Positions 22,726-32,842 of a stretch of 64,000 nt of DNA are shown here, in pieces. The notes beneath the pieces were generated by a model. The model was not told the origin of the DNA. It saw nothing but the letters and a program-made list of their open reading frames with translations, and did no database searches. The translations under genes were made by a program, and so were the position numbers. This DNA is from Earliella scabrosa (Eukaryota > Basidiomycota > Agaricomycetes > Polyporales > Polyporaceae), in contig JABYQQ010000004.1 of the NCBI GenBank assembly GCA_022605405.1, forward strand, positions 310,001 to 374,000, given 5' to 3'. Position 1 is the stretch's first letter; each line of letters opens with the position of its first letter.

Positions 22726-23729
22726 TGGAGCATCTGGAGGGGCCTGAGGCTGAAACGGCATCTGCTGCTTGTACCACTCCCCAACACGTCAAGCTACTGG
22801 AAGTGCGGGTAAGTACTCAGTCATGCGAGTCCGACTCGAAATGCTTTTCGTCTAACCATGCACAACTTGTAGAAGGGTTCGAACTCTACGACAAGTACGA
22901 GATTGTCCTCAGGGAGAACATGGGGTTCGGTCCGCCCTATTATCGCCGCCCCGACCACTGCTCAACGAGACTCCAAGTCTTGACTCCTTCTGTGAAATAT
23001 GGTCAATCACTTGCCAGCGTCCCTGCGCATATCGCTCGGATCGATGTTGACTCCTCTCTCGATCCAACTTCGGGCTTCTTGGCCAGGGAGTACAGAAAAG
23101 TAACGGCTGAACATGACTCGCGGATGGTGACCCCTCGCGCGCGTGTTCCTACTACGCATCGAAGCTGCAAAATACGTCCAACTAGATCCCCTTGACCACG
23201 GAGCCCCACGCTTGAGCGTGTCTGACTCGGACAGCTCTCGTTGTGAGTCAACACTTTGCCGATGATAGCGCAGTGATCAAGGGCACTCATCACAGGGTGC
23301 ACGCTGCTTCGACTGCACCGACCGATCCCTGCCGAGAACTCGTCAGCCCTTCGACAGTTGGTAACGAGTCGGAGCGCTGGAACTGGAGGTTTGGTACGGT
23401 GCCAATTTGGTCCGAGTCGTGAACGCGCAACCGCGGTGGCGCAAGTCCCACGGGTGCCGATAGTTCCTCTAAGTTAAAGTGCTGATACAGCGTTGACAGC
23501 TTCCGCGATGCGGTCGGATGGACAAAAATACCTCCCGATATGCAGCATGTAGCCGAGGCCGATAGCATACGTGCGTCTTGAAGTCTAGGGCTACTTCCAC
23601 GTATATAATCGAGGACCAATCTGCCCCCACAGCACTCGGCGCGCCACACAGCATTCGAGTGAGTACTTCTGGGCCACATAGTACGATCTGATAACTTACG
23701 TGCTAGCCTGTGTCCGGGCCTATCAGACC
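22726..23729. other. No gene recognised
   Basis: A 157-codon plus frame (22722-23195) continues after the FunK1 fragment but shows no kinase or other family motif. The last 500 bp would be the monooxygenase promoter. Confidence 0.4.
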
Positions 23730-24920
23730 ATGACTTCCACTTCTGCTACTCGGCCCCACATCGCCATCATCGGCGGCGGACCAGCAGGTCTCGTCCTCCT
23801 CCTCACCCTCCACCGTCGCGGCATCCCTGCCACCCTCTACGAGCGCGAAGCCGGCTTCTCCTCCCGCTTCCATCTCGGCGGCACCCTCGACCTCGGGTAT
23901 CTGAGCGGCCAACGTGCGCTGCGCGAGAATGGGCTCGAGGAGGCCTTCAAGAAGCATTCCAGGCCCGAAGGCGAGGAGCTCAGGGTATGCGAGAAGGACG
24001 GGAACGTCCTGCTCTACCACTCGGGAGACGAGCACAAGGATCCCACAGATGTTCGCCCCGAGATCGACCGCAGCGACTTGCGCAAGATCCTCCTTGACGC
24101 TGTCCCTGGAGAGTCCGTCCAGTGGGGATACGCCCTGGCCTCCGTGCGGCCCCTGGGAAATGGCCAGCACGAGCTCGCCTTACGAACGGCACGACCGTGG
24201 TTAGCGACATCCTTGTCGGCGCCGACGGGGCGTATTCGCGCGTCCGCCCGTTGGTGTCCCATATACTATGGGCTCACCGGTGCAGAGATCTCCATCAAGC
24301 CCGAAGTCGCCGCTCGTCCGGACATGAAGGATATCGCCGAGGTCGTCGGGAACGGCAGCACGTTCGTGGTCGGTGACAGCAAAATGCTCGCGTTCCAGCG
24401 GAACACCACCGGCCGCATCCGCGCGTACGCGTGGCACACCGCACCCGCCGCCTGGGTGACTCCAAGCGAGCCCAGCGAGGCCAGGAAGGCGCTGCTCGAC
24501 ATTTACGAGGGCTGGGCGCCGTGGATGCGCAAGTTTATCGAGAACTGCGACGATGAAGCGATCTACCATCGCGCGTTGTACTACCTCCCTGTCGGGCATC
24601 GCTGGGACCACGTCTCCGGGGTGACCCTAGTCGGGGATGCTGCCCATCTCATGGGCCCTTTCGCGGGTGCAGGCGCGAACCTCGCTATGCTCGATGGCCT
24701 CGAGCTCGGCCTAGTGCTCGCGGAGGCCATCTCCGAGGGGAAGGAGGCGGAGGAGAGGGAGGCGGCCGTCGCTGCCTGGGAAGGCAAGATGTTCGGCGAT
24801 GCTGGGTTGGTGGCGGACATCACGATGGAGAACTACAAGGCGGTCGTGGGTCCCGACGGAGCGAAGGCGTTCATCAAGAAAATGATGTCCATGGACGAAA
24901 GTGTTAGGCAGTTGGCGTAG
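23730..24920 (+). CDS. FAD-dependent monooxygenase with internal compensating frameshifts
   Basis: Intronless, 396 residues from the ATG at 23730. It is a flavin monooxygenase of the aromatic-hydroxylase/TetX type. The N-terminus has the dinucleotide-binding GxGxxG (AIIGGGPAGLVLL) and the Glu of YERE. RSDLRKILLDAVP and the C-terminal FAD loop VTLVGDAAHLMGPFAGAGANLA are present. Between about 24181 and 24261 the translated frame reads an unrelated string (TARPWLATS ... ARWCP). The next frame reads the expected TNGTTVVSDILVGADGAYSR with the conserved DG motif. A one-base loss near 24180 and an 11-base loss near 24261 (compare 19172-19185) restore the frame afterwards. The gene therefore looks open but has probably lost a cofactor motif. 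Substrate unknown. Confidence 0.8.
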   Translation: MTSTSATRPHIAIIGGGPAGLVLLLTLHRRGIPATLYEREAGFSSRFHLGGTLDLGYLSGQRALRENGLEEAFKKHSRPEGEELRVCEKDGNVLLYHSGDEHKDPTDVRPEIDRSDLRKILLDAVPGESVQWGYALASVRPLGNGQHELALRTARPWLATSLSAPTGRIRASARWCPIYYGLTGAEISIKPEVAARPDMKDIAEVVGNGSTFVVGDSKMLAFQRNTTGRIRAYAWHTAPAAWVTPSEPSEARKALLDIYEGWAPWMRKFIENCDDEAIYHRALYYLPVGHRWDHVSGVTLVGDAAHLMGPFAGAGANLAMLDGLELGLVLAEAISEGKEAEEREAAVAAWEGKMFGDAGLVADITMENYKAVVGPDGAKAFIKKMMSMDESVRQLA

Positions 24921-25679
24921 ACATCCGCATGTGAATCGGTGGCTCCGGCTCCTTTCTGATGCGTTTGTATCACTGTGTCCGACAGCGTAGCCTGTAATGC
25001 GAATGAATGCCATATATCATGTATGGAATAAGTCAGTAATTGCATCTGAATGAGGCTGAGCACTAGCCTGGTCCCATGTCAGCATGCTGTTCTGGAGTAC
25101 TGCCCGGCGTATGAGCGATTGAAGTTGCCATAAACGCGTATGAGGTAGAGAATGGGGCCTGAAGAGGATAGCTAGGACAAGATCATCAGCGCTGCTAGTA
25201 CTAAAGACATCCAAGAACGCACCATATCTCACCGATCCGATTCCTCGACCTCTTGCTTGATGTGAGAGGGTGAGAATAGCGTGTGCCCAGCCGTCCTGCT
25301 AACCGAATCATCACCCTCCAGCAAACAGCAGGTATACGCACCCATACATCGCCACGGGCACCACATGCATCATGCAATGAAGATATATGTCTTGCTGCAG
25401 GTATGTGAGGTGGTATGCTAGGTATGCGGGTGAAACGATCCTGGATCCTATCCTGGTGCGACAGAACAAAACAAACGATAATTATCAACGGCTCTAACAT
25501 AATACATGTGCAGACCATAGCGTGCAAAGAAGACGTGCGACGAGCATATGCGAGCAGAAGGAGAAAGAAACACAGCGCCGCGTGCGGAGAGAATGAATGA
25601 AGCAAGTGCGAGTAGAAGAAGACATGCGAGGTGTAGCTGATTCCATCGTCTATCGATCTATCCATGGCGTGGGCAGGGG
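24921..25679. other. Intergenic, convergent 3' flanks
   Basis: About 760 bp between the ends of two convergent genes. A long minus frame is the probable 3' UTR of the next gene; no separate gene supported. Confidence 0.5.
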
Positions 25680-28600
25680 TCATGACATATCCGGACCTGC
25701 TGTCCGTCGGGTATCGTCCGTCTCCTGCATTGCTGCAGGGCCGAACTCCAATGATGGCGGCTGAGAGGGCAGCTCTGGCGCTCTCGAGGGCGAGGGCGAG
25801 TCGAGGTAGGCCAGATGCGAATCTTCGTCGTCGTCGTCCTCCACCGGGGAACCTTCGTCGACCGATATCACGACCGAAGTCTCCCTTTCTGGCAGTCCAG
25901 GGGCCGGCGTTGCAATCGCTGCTGGTGCTGGTGCTGGGATATCCACATCCACACGCGCAGCCTCTTCCGAGACCGCCTCAGGAGCGAGTTCCGCTCTCTG
26001 AACCTGCTGCGACATCTTCCGCCTCTTCTCGCCCACCTTCCAGATCACATCCTTCAGCTCCTGCACGACCTCGCCCCCGGGACCCCACCTCTCCCTCCCC
26101 ATGCGCTCCTCGAGCTCCGGGTCGGCCAGCGGCGCCGACGCAAGCGGCACCCCACTCGCCCGGCGCGCCTTCATCAACTTGAGACGCTCCTCGCGCGACA
26201 GCTTCGACCGCGCACGCGAGAACGGCGCGCCGGCCCCGCTCTCCGCCTCGAACACCTGCTCCGCGCCCTGCGGCGGCAAGTGCTGCGACGATGCCGTCAG
26301 GAGGAGGTGCGCGCTTGCGTCATCAAGCTCATGTTCATGCTCGTGCTCGTGCTCGCGCGCGAACGAGAGCGCGAGCCCCAGCCCTGAGCCCGACTCGCCG
26401 GGGTGGACGTGCGGTGAGACGGGGCCCTTCTCGGACGACTCGCTCCCCGAGTCGTGCTTGAGTCCGGGGGTGTTCGGCGACGCCTCGTCGTCGTCCACGG
26501 CCTCGGCGAGGGAACGCGGCGCGAGGATGTCGAGCAGCCGCTCGCGGCCGCGCTCGCACTCGCGCAAAGCGAACCCGAGCTCCTTCCGGAGGCGGTCGTA
26601 CGCCTGGAACGCCGGGTGGTCCTGAACGGACGGCGGGGCGGCGCCGTCCGCATCCGCGTGGATCGTGGGATTGCGCATTGTCGCGATGCACTCTTCGATG
26701 TGCTCGCGCGCGTCGTTGAGCGCTGTTGAGATTGCGTCGATGTGCCCCGCGAGTCGCGACATGTTGCTCGGCATGGGCGCGAAGGACAACATCTCGGCCA
26801 TAGAGCGCGCAGGGACGTACCCTTGTCGGAGGGGCGACGTACACCGCCCGCTTTTGCTGCTTTCCTTGCTATGAGGAGTGGGTGTGTTGCCGCGAGGGGG
26901 TGTTGGGTGCTCGTCCTTCATGCGACGCTTCTCCGCGTCGTCAAGCGCATCGAGGAGCCGCGAAGACGCATCCGAGAAGGTGCTTGAGAGCAGCGCCATG
27001 ACCGAGCGCACGTTCTCCCAGTAGGAGTCGTCTTCGTCCTCGGAAAAGCGGAGGGCAAGAAGATGCGAGCACGAGTATCGCTTAGATGAGAGCGCACCCT
27101 GAAGAGCAAGATGGAGGCCTGATAGCGATAGCGGATGCCGAGTGGTATGCACAGGTGTCAGTCGTGAAGCCGACGCGATCGTCGGTGACAGCAGGGTTGG
27201 CGGAGGGGTGGAGTGCGTAGCGAGTGCTTGACTGGCACGTATGGGGGAACGAGGAGGGGTGTAGCTGGGAGGAGGCAAACCGAACGATTCCAGCCCTGCG
27301 GACTTTCGTTTCCGCTGAAGTTCGAGCGCTGCGGCCCCAAAGTATCCCTTGGACTCCAGTTCCTCCTCATCCGCATGCTCTTCCTCTTCGAGGACCTCCA
27401 ACCTTTCGGGCAGTGGACTTGGAGGTCTGGGGCTGACGGGGGCACTGAAACTTGCGACCTGGCCCGCTGTGGCTGGAAGGGGTTGGAATAACGAGAGCAC
27501 GTCCGAGCGACGATTTTGCTTCTTGCGATTGGCCAAATGGGAGGTCGGACTGCCTGCGAGCGCAAGCGCGGCGTATGACCCGTTCCAAGTGGCACGCTTA
27601 TTCGCGTTCTGGCTTGGAAGGGAGGAAGTGCGCTGTCTCCACGTTCCAGACGGATGCGAGAAGGGCCGCATGGTGGTTGAGGTGGACGATGGGGAGCGCT
27701 GTTTGTCCGGTAGCGCGAACGTATGGCGTACAGGAGAGGGGGGTGCGTACATCTCAGCAAGGTGAGTGAGGGAAGCGGGGTCCGTGAGGGCGGAGAGTAG
27801 TTGCCTGACGTTGTCGCATTGTGTCTGGGTGGTGTGCAGAGACGATTGGAGCGCAATTCGTAGTGCAGAAGAGGGAGCTTGTGGACTTGTGGGACCGTAG
27901 AAGATACTACAGGGTTCATGTCAGTGTGAAATGTCGTCCGGTAGTGTTGAGGACATACCTCCGCTCCTCGCTTTCGATAAGCAATATTGCCTCGTTGACT
28001 GCCGAATCCCACACGTTCCCCGCAGATATCAGCTCGTTCAGGGCTTCCAGGGTCTGGAAGGGGTGAGCTTGAAAACGCATATACAGAACTGAAACTACTC
28101 ACCTGTGCTGTGGAGTTGTGTTTCTCTGCGTCGGCGTTTACAACGTACCTCACATAGATAGCGGCACCTAATGGTATCAATGCAATAAAGAAGGACCCGG
28201 TTGATAGTACAATGACAGCAAGGGAGAGGAGCGCGACCGGGATTTGTGGTGCGAGGGCGTTCGGACTGGACGTTACTTCCGGAAATCGGTTATCAGGTCT
28301 TGAGCTTGAGGATATGTGCCCGTCGTCGCTCGCACCCGCACCATCATCCAGCTTGCCTGGTAGCTCTGGGGTGAACGACCTTCGGATGGCACTTGTAGGT
28401 GCCGCGGCGAGGGAGGAAGATAATAGTGAGGATGAGATGACGTCGTACTTGAACCGTTCCGCGAAGGTGTTCTCATGAGATGTACATGACGAGGATTGCA
28501 GCAGCTCGTTCGCGATCTGGAATGGAAGGGAGACGCATTAGCGATCCATCATGCAAATAGAAACGGCAAATCGGTTCGTGTGAGAATACCAACGACCCCG

Positions 28601-29227
28601 TACGCGAGCCGCAACAAGCGCTCCACCACCAGCCGTTCAACCTGGTGTACGGGGATTTCGTGCGCATGCGGTCATGCGGATGACGGTCCCTCTAGGCTTG
28701 GGGGCTGTGTGGTGGAAGATAGTGCAGACCCGCGGCGACAATCGTCGGCATTGCATATTCCACCGCCCGGAGAGCCGAGTGTCATGCAGTTCGCGTCATG
28801 CCACGGAGCTGCGCATGTTGACGGGAGGTGAGAGTGCATGCAAACGGCCCTTGGGGTGCTGGTAGACCACAGTTCCTGGCCGTGACAGCAGGGATCCAGT
28901 CGTCTCCCTCCGCGAGTCCACCGTCTCCTCATGCGCACACGACGACCAACGAAACGCTGCAAGCTGAGTGCATTGGTGCTCACCTGTATCGCCCTGACTA
29001 CAAAAGATGGGAGTTGAAGGTCTAGTGGTGGCGAGTCCTCGTCGCTGTCTAACGAGTCGTCTTCCTCGACCACGAAATCTGGCGAACCGCCGGGCATGGG
29101 CTCCGCGACTTCTCCTGTGTCTACACGCATCACAACGTTAGCCCACACGCACATAAGCACAGCAGGAGACAGACGCACGCCGAAAGTACTCCTCAAGAGG
29201 ATGCTGGTCGAAGAGGGGTTGCGCCAT
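25680..29227 (-). CDS. Large membrane-anchored protein, possibly Inp2/vezatin-like
   Basis: The start is ATG 29227 (MAQPLFDQHPLEEYFR). Exon 1 is 29179-29227, exon 2 begins at 29120. Sure later exons are 28103-28516, 27959-28053 and 25680-27906; the exons between 29000 and 28520 are uncertain. Order: acidic N-terminus (VVEEDDSLDSDEDSPP), then AERFKYDVISSSLLSSSLA. A hydrophobic segment (IPVALLSLAVIVLSTG, then SFFIALIPLGAAIYV) comes next, then helices. The tail of about 740 residues is disordered and rich in Ser, Pro and Glu, with a DVIWKVGEKRRKM helix and an EHEHEHEHEL repeat. The layout recalls fungal Inp2/vezatin proteins, peroxisomal receptors for myosin V. That match is from memory of the pattern and is tentative. 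It is divergent from the acetyltransferase at 29652. Confidence 0.6.
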
Positions 29228-29651
29228 AGTAAGGAATAAGTCAATATAGTGTGTGTGTGTATTCTTAGCGAGTTCCGAGTCGTGAGAGGATCGTTATGGT
29301 GCAAGCGAGAAAGAACGAGCGGCGGCAGTGAGACGGATGAGACAAGAAGCTGCAGAGCGCAAGAGACGGCTGAGCAGGACGGGACGGGACGGGCGACACG
29401 ACAGTCGAAGCGGAGCACTGGGAACTTGGAACGCGACTGCAACCGCTCAAGTCCTCTGTCACGCCCGCCCCAGCAACCGCCCGCCGTCACACATCAGTCC
29501 CGTGTCACAGATAAGCCGTCACGGTGTCACAAACCCTCGCAAGCGAGCCCGGCCCGAGTCTGGGCCGGGTCCCCGTCTCGTCATTGCGCCTTCGTCAATT
29601 CATCCTCGTCCGTGTCCCTGACCACGACCATCGACGCCGACGACCGTTGAC
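29228..29651. promoter_or_regulatory. Shared divergent promoter region
   Basis: 424 bp between two divergent starts (29227 minus, 29652 plus). Contains a GGGAC direct repeat near 29380 and pyrimidine-rich stretches before the plus start. No TATA box recognised. Confidence 0.4.
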
Positions 29652-30140
29652 ATGGCGGCACAACCGAACGACCTCCAGCTTTGCCGCATACATTCTCCCG
29701 ACGACGAGAACGTCGCAAGAGTCCTCACGCTCTCGAATGCCATCTTCAACGCCGACGGGTCCACGAAGCACGGACAACTCGCGTACTGGCGCAAGCAACT
29801 TGCTCACCCGTCCTCGCTCATCGTGTATCTTGCGCCGTCGTCTGCGCCTGATACGCCAGTAGCGTTTATCTTCGTCACCCATCGCGTGCACGATTCCCCG
29901 CTGAGGAGTGGTGCGACGGACTCGGTCCACATCTGGCTTGCGGGTGTCTTGCCGGAGTGGAGGAAGGGCGGGTGCCTGGGGCGGATGGTCCGTGAAGTGG
30001 ACTGTGTGGATGAACTCACTGTTTGCACGTTTCCTTCGCGGTACCCCGATATGTGGAGGTGGTTGAATGGCAGGGGATGGGTCCAAGAACGTGAGCTTGC
30101 GGACGGAAAGATCATGCTGAGTCGTTCCAGAGGCGGCTGA
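29652..30140 (+). CDS. GNAT-type N-acetyltransferase
   Basis: Intronless, 162 residues, ATG 29652. Resembles GCN5-related acetyltransferases, which move an acetyl group from acetyl-CoA to an amine. HGQLAYWRKQLAHPSSLIVYLA is followed by the central strand PVAFIFVTHRV. SVHIWLAGVLPEWRKGGCLGRMV corresponds to the acetyl-CoA loop region (usual R/QxxGxG/A; here RKGGCLG). The end is YPDMWRWLNGRGWVQERELADGK, the usual final strand pair. Substrate cannot be told. It lies head to head with the large membrane protein. Confidence 0.65.
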   Translation: MAAQPNDLQLCRIHSPDDENVARVLTLSNAIFNADGSTKHGQLAYWRKQLAHPSSLIVYLAPSSAPDTPVAFIFVTHRVHDSPLRSGATDSVHIWLAGVLPEWRKGGCLGRMVREVDCVDELTVCTFPSRYPDMWRWLNGRGWVQERELADGKIMLSRSRGG

Positions 30141-32003
30141 GAACTCGCGGCGGGTGCGTCCCTCTCCAACGTTCTGTTGCTCGTCCGAATTTTCCGGAGG
30201 TGGTCATCGTTGTCCGAGTTACAGCATCCGCCATCTGGTAGGTCCGCAGCAGAATTCGCTGTCCATGATCTGGAGCTTATGGTCGAAAGGTTCGATATGG
30301 GGTTGTCTTGTGGAAGGTTCAGGCACCAGGATTGTGTTTTGGTGAGTCTGCTGCTTCGGACGCTAGTTGGGGTAGCTCACCTTGGACCTCACAGTACTTC
30401 TGGCATGTTTCGTAGGATAGTTATGGAATACAACTCCTCCGCCGGTCCCCTACTTGACCGCCGAATTCCAAGGGTCAGGACACATGTCAACCGCCCGAAT
30501 GATTCTCTGCAATCCACAAGTCACCCGAGTCTCACAACACCCATCTTACCTCCGAAAACGAGCTCCGTGCTGGACCTGACCATTCAACAACACACTTCTC
30601 TAGGCAATTGTCGTGATGCCCGCACAAACATCCGGCTGGCCCCCTCAAGTGCGAACTCCGCTCAATATTGCGCTCCGCGGACCAGTGTACCGCATCCGCG
30701 CCGTTCCCGGTCTATCCCCATACAATCCGCGCGCCTCACATACAACATCAGCATTCATCATTTGTCTGTGTGCGTAAACTATGATAGCCTGTCCCTCTCC
30801 TCATTTAAATGGGCTGACATGCAGGGTGTCAATCGCGCTGGTACGATCGCGGGGACCACAGCAGGCTCCAACGTCATCAGCCCACCGGCGACTATCCCGC
30901 AGCAATGAGCGGTGCGCTCGCGACTTCAAGATTCCTGTCTGTCCAACGTCGGGTCAATGTTCCCCGGATTGTTGTCGTAGCGGGCACACACGGATTGCAG
31001 TGGCGTGAGCGCAGATGCTCCATTAGACACGCAACGCGCAGGCACAGCGAAACATAGAAGAACGTCCGCGAGTGGATCTCCCGCCTCTGCGGCCCTGCGC
31101 CCAACCGGGATTCTGCGGAGAGATCGTCTCAGGTGCACGTGTAATGTTTTCCGCGGTACGTCAATGACAATGTCATACGACCACGAGCGCGGCCATGACT
31201 CATGTCTCGGCAGGAGCGAGCTCATGTTCTCGGTCGTCTAGCCCTCTCGGCTTTTGAACTTTCGGTAACCTCGCTTCGCGCAACCTTGGACGCTTGGGCG
31301 TGCCCGCAGCCCAACAAACCTTGCAATACACCGGTCTCACAGCTCCGCTAGTGCCCCAACGCCACCATTTTTGCCCATCGCCCCAGTCTCCTGCAAAATA
31401 ACGCCACGATGGTAGCACGGCGATAGGGAAGCGATGCCTAGTCTGCGCCGTGGCACGCATCACGATCATGATATCCCGGAGTTCAAGTCCGATGCCGGTA
31501 CCCTCCCCAAGCACCCCCAACACGAAGTCTAACTCTATTCTTCAACACGCGACGTCGGAGATGCGAGACCCTCCCCCTCCTCTGTCCATACCCCCAACTT
31601 TTCCCCTTCTCTCCCCGCTGCGCATCATCTTCTGGCCCCCGACTCCGCGTTCCGCGTCTCGGCTTGGTCCCTCACATCCTTCTGAACGTTTGGACCCCGG
31701 TCGGGCTGATCCCCGCCGCAGCGCGCCCGATAGACGATGGTGACGTCCGTCCGTGGGTCGTGGCATGCAGGCATTTCGGAGTGGGGACTCGGACGTCATG
31801 CCCTCGACACAGGCCCGGCACCGGCTACCGAGGACCTCTGCGCAGGCACCCGGCCTCCAGACGGCACGCGTCCATGTCCACGTCCAACGAACCACGGAGG
31901 TCGAATGGCACGGAGAGCTTAGAGGAGGCCGGTGCCCAGAAACGTGTCACCGCGGCCGGTCACAAAACTCGCTGCCGCCAACCAGACGCTGTCGTGTCGC
32001 GTC

Positions 32004-32021
32004 ATGCGCATGCGCATGCGC
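32004..32021. repeat. Short tandem repeat (GCGCAT)n
   Basis: About three perfect copies of a six-base self-complementary-type unit. Confidence 0.7.
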
Positions 32022-32094
32022 TCATCATACGCGCACCGCGTCTGCTCCCCGTGTCGGCGCGCCAGATCTGCTGCGGGGGTGATGTTCGTCGGGC

Positions 32095-32120
32095 CTTCCA
32101 AAGTTCCAAAAGTTCCAAAG
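32095..32120. repeat. Short tandem repeat (AAGTTCCA)n
   Basis: Three near-perfect copies of an 8-9 base unit. Confidence 0.7.
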
Positions 32121-32821
32121 TCGGCCTTCGGTGTCGGTGAGCGCAACCTTCTTCTCTTGGCTCGCCGAAGTCAGACGTACTCGTTCACTGACTCGTTGAC
32201 CGGGGCGTACAGAGCTCGTCCCCGCGCACCCGAGCCGCCCCGCCCCTGCCACCTGCCACACCCACATTCAACACTCAATGGCCGATGTGGGGCACTCTCC
32301 GCCCTCCTACGCTCCTCCGTCTACCGGTCGCCGGTCACCAGTTAAATTTCATCCCCACCCAGCTGGGCCTCGTCCTTCCCATGCTCGCCGAACTCCCCTT
32401 CCCCCCTTCCCCCGGTAACTCACCTGCTCCCCGCGCGTAGCCTCGTGTCTCGTGCCAACAATGAAGATGAAGATGCACGCGCTCCTCATCTACAGGTTCC
32501 CCTCATCCGCACTGCGTCCGTCCAAGCTTCAAGCTTCAAGGGGTGTTCGCCATCGACAGGCCCCGCCCCGCCCCAGTCCATGCCTGTGCCTCGGCCTGCC
32601 CGACTGCCCATCATAATTGTGGAGTGGCGCTCGGTTTCGGGCGGTACCACATACCACGGTGACGAAGCGGCCACAGGAAGGGGAACGGGGGTCCCTTCAT
32701 TCACGGCGCACGTAGCCGTCCAACCCGTCCAATCAACCGCACACGTCCCGCGTGGACGAGCGATACTCAGCTCAGGGTCCCGCCTTCGCGACGAGCAGAC
32801 CCTGATACCCGGACACCTGAG

Positions 32822-32842
32822 CATTGAACATTGAACATTGAG
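32822..32842. repeat. Short tandem repeat (CATTGAA)n
   Basis: Nearly three copies of a seven-base unit. Confidence 0.7.

Noticed and set aside
22722..23195. 157-codon frame after the FunK1 fragment as kinase continuation
   Set aside because: It lacks the kinase lysine, HRD and DWD motifs and does not align with any FunK1 part.
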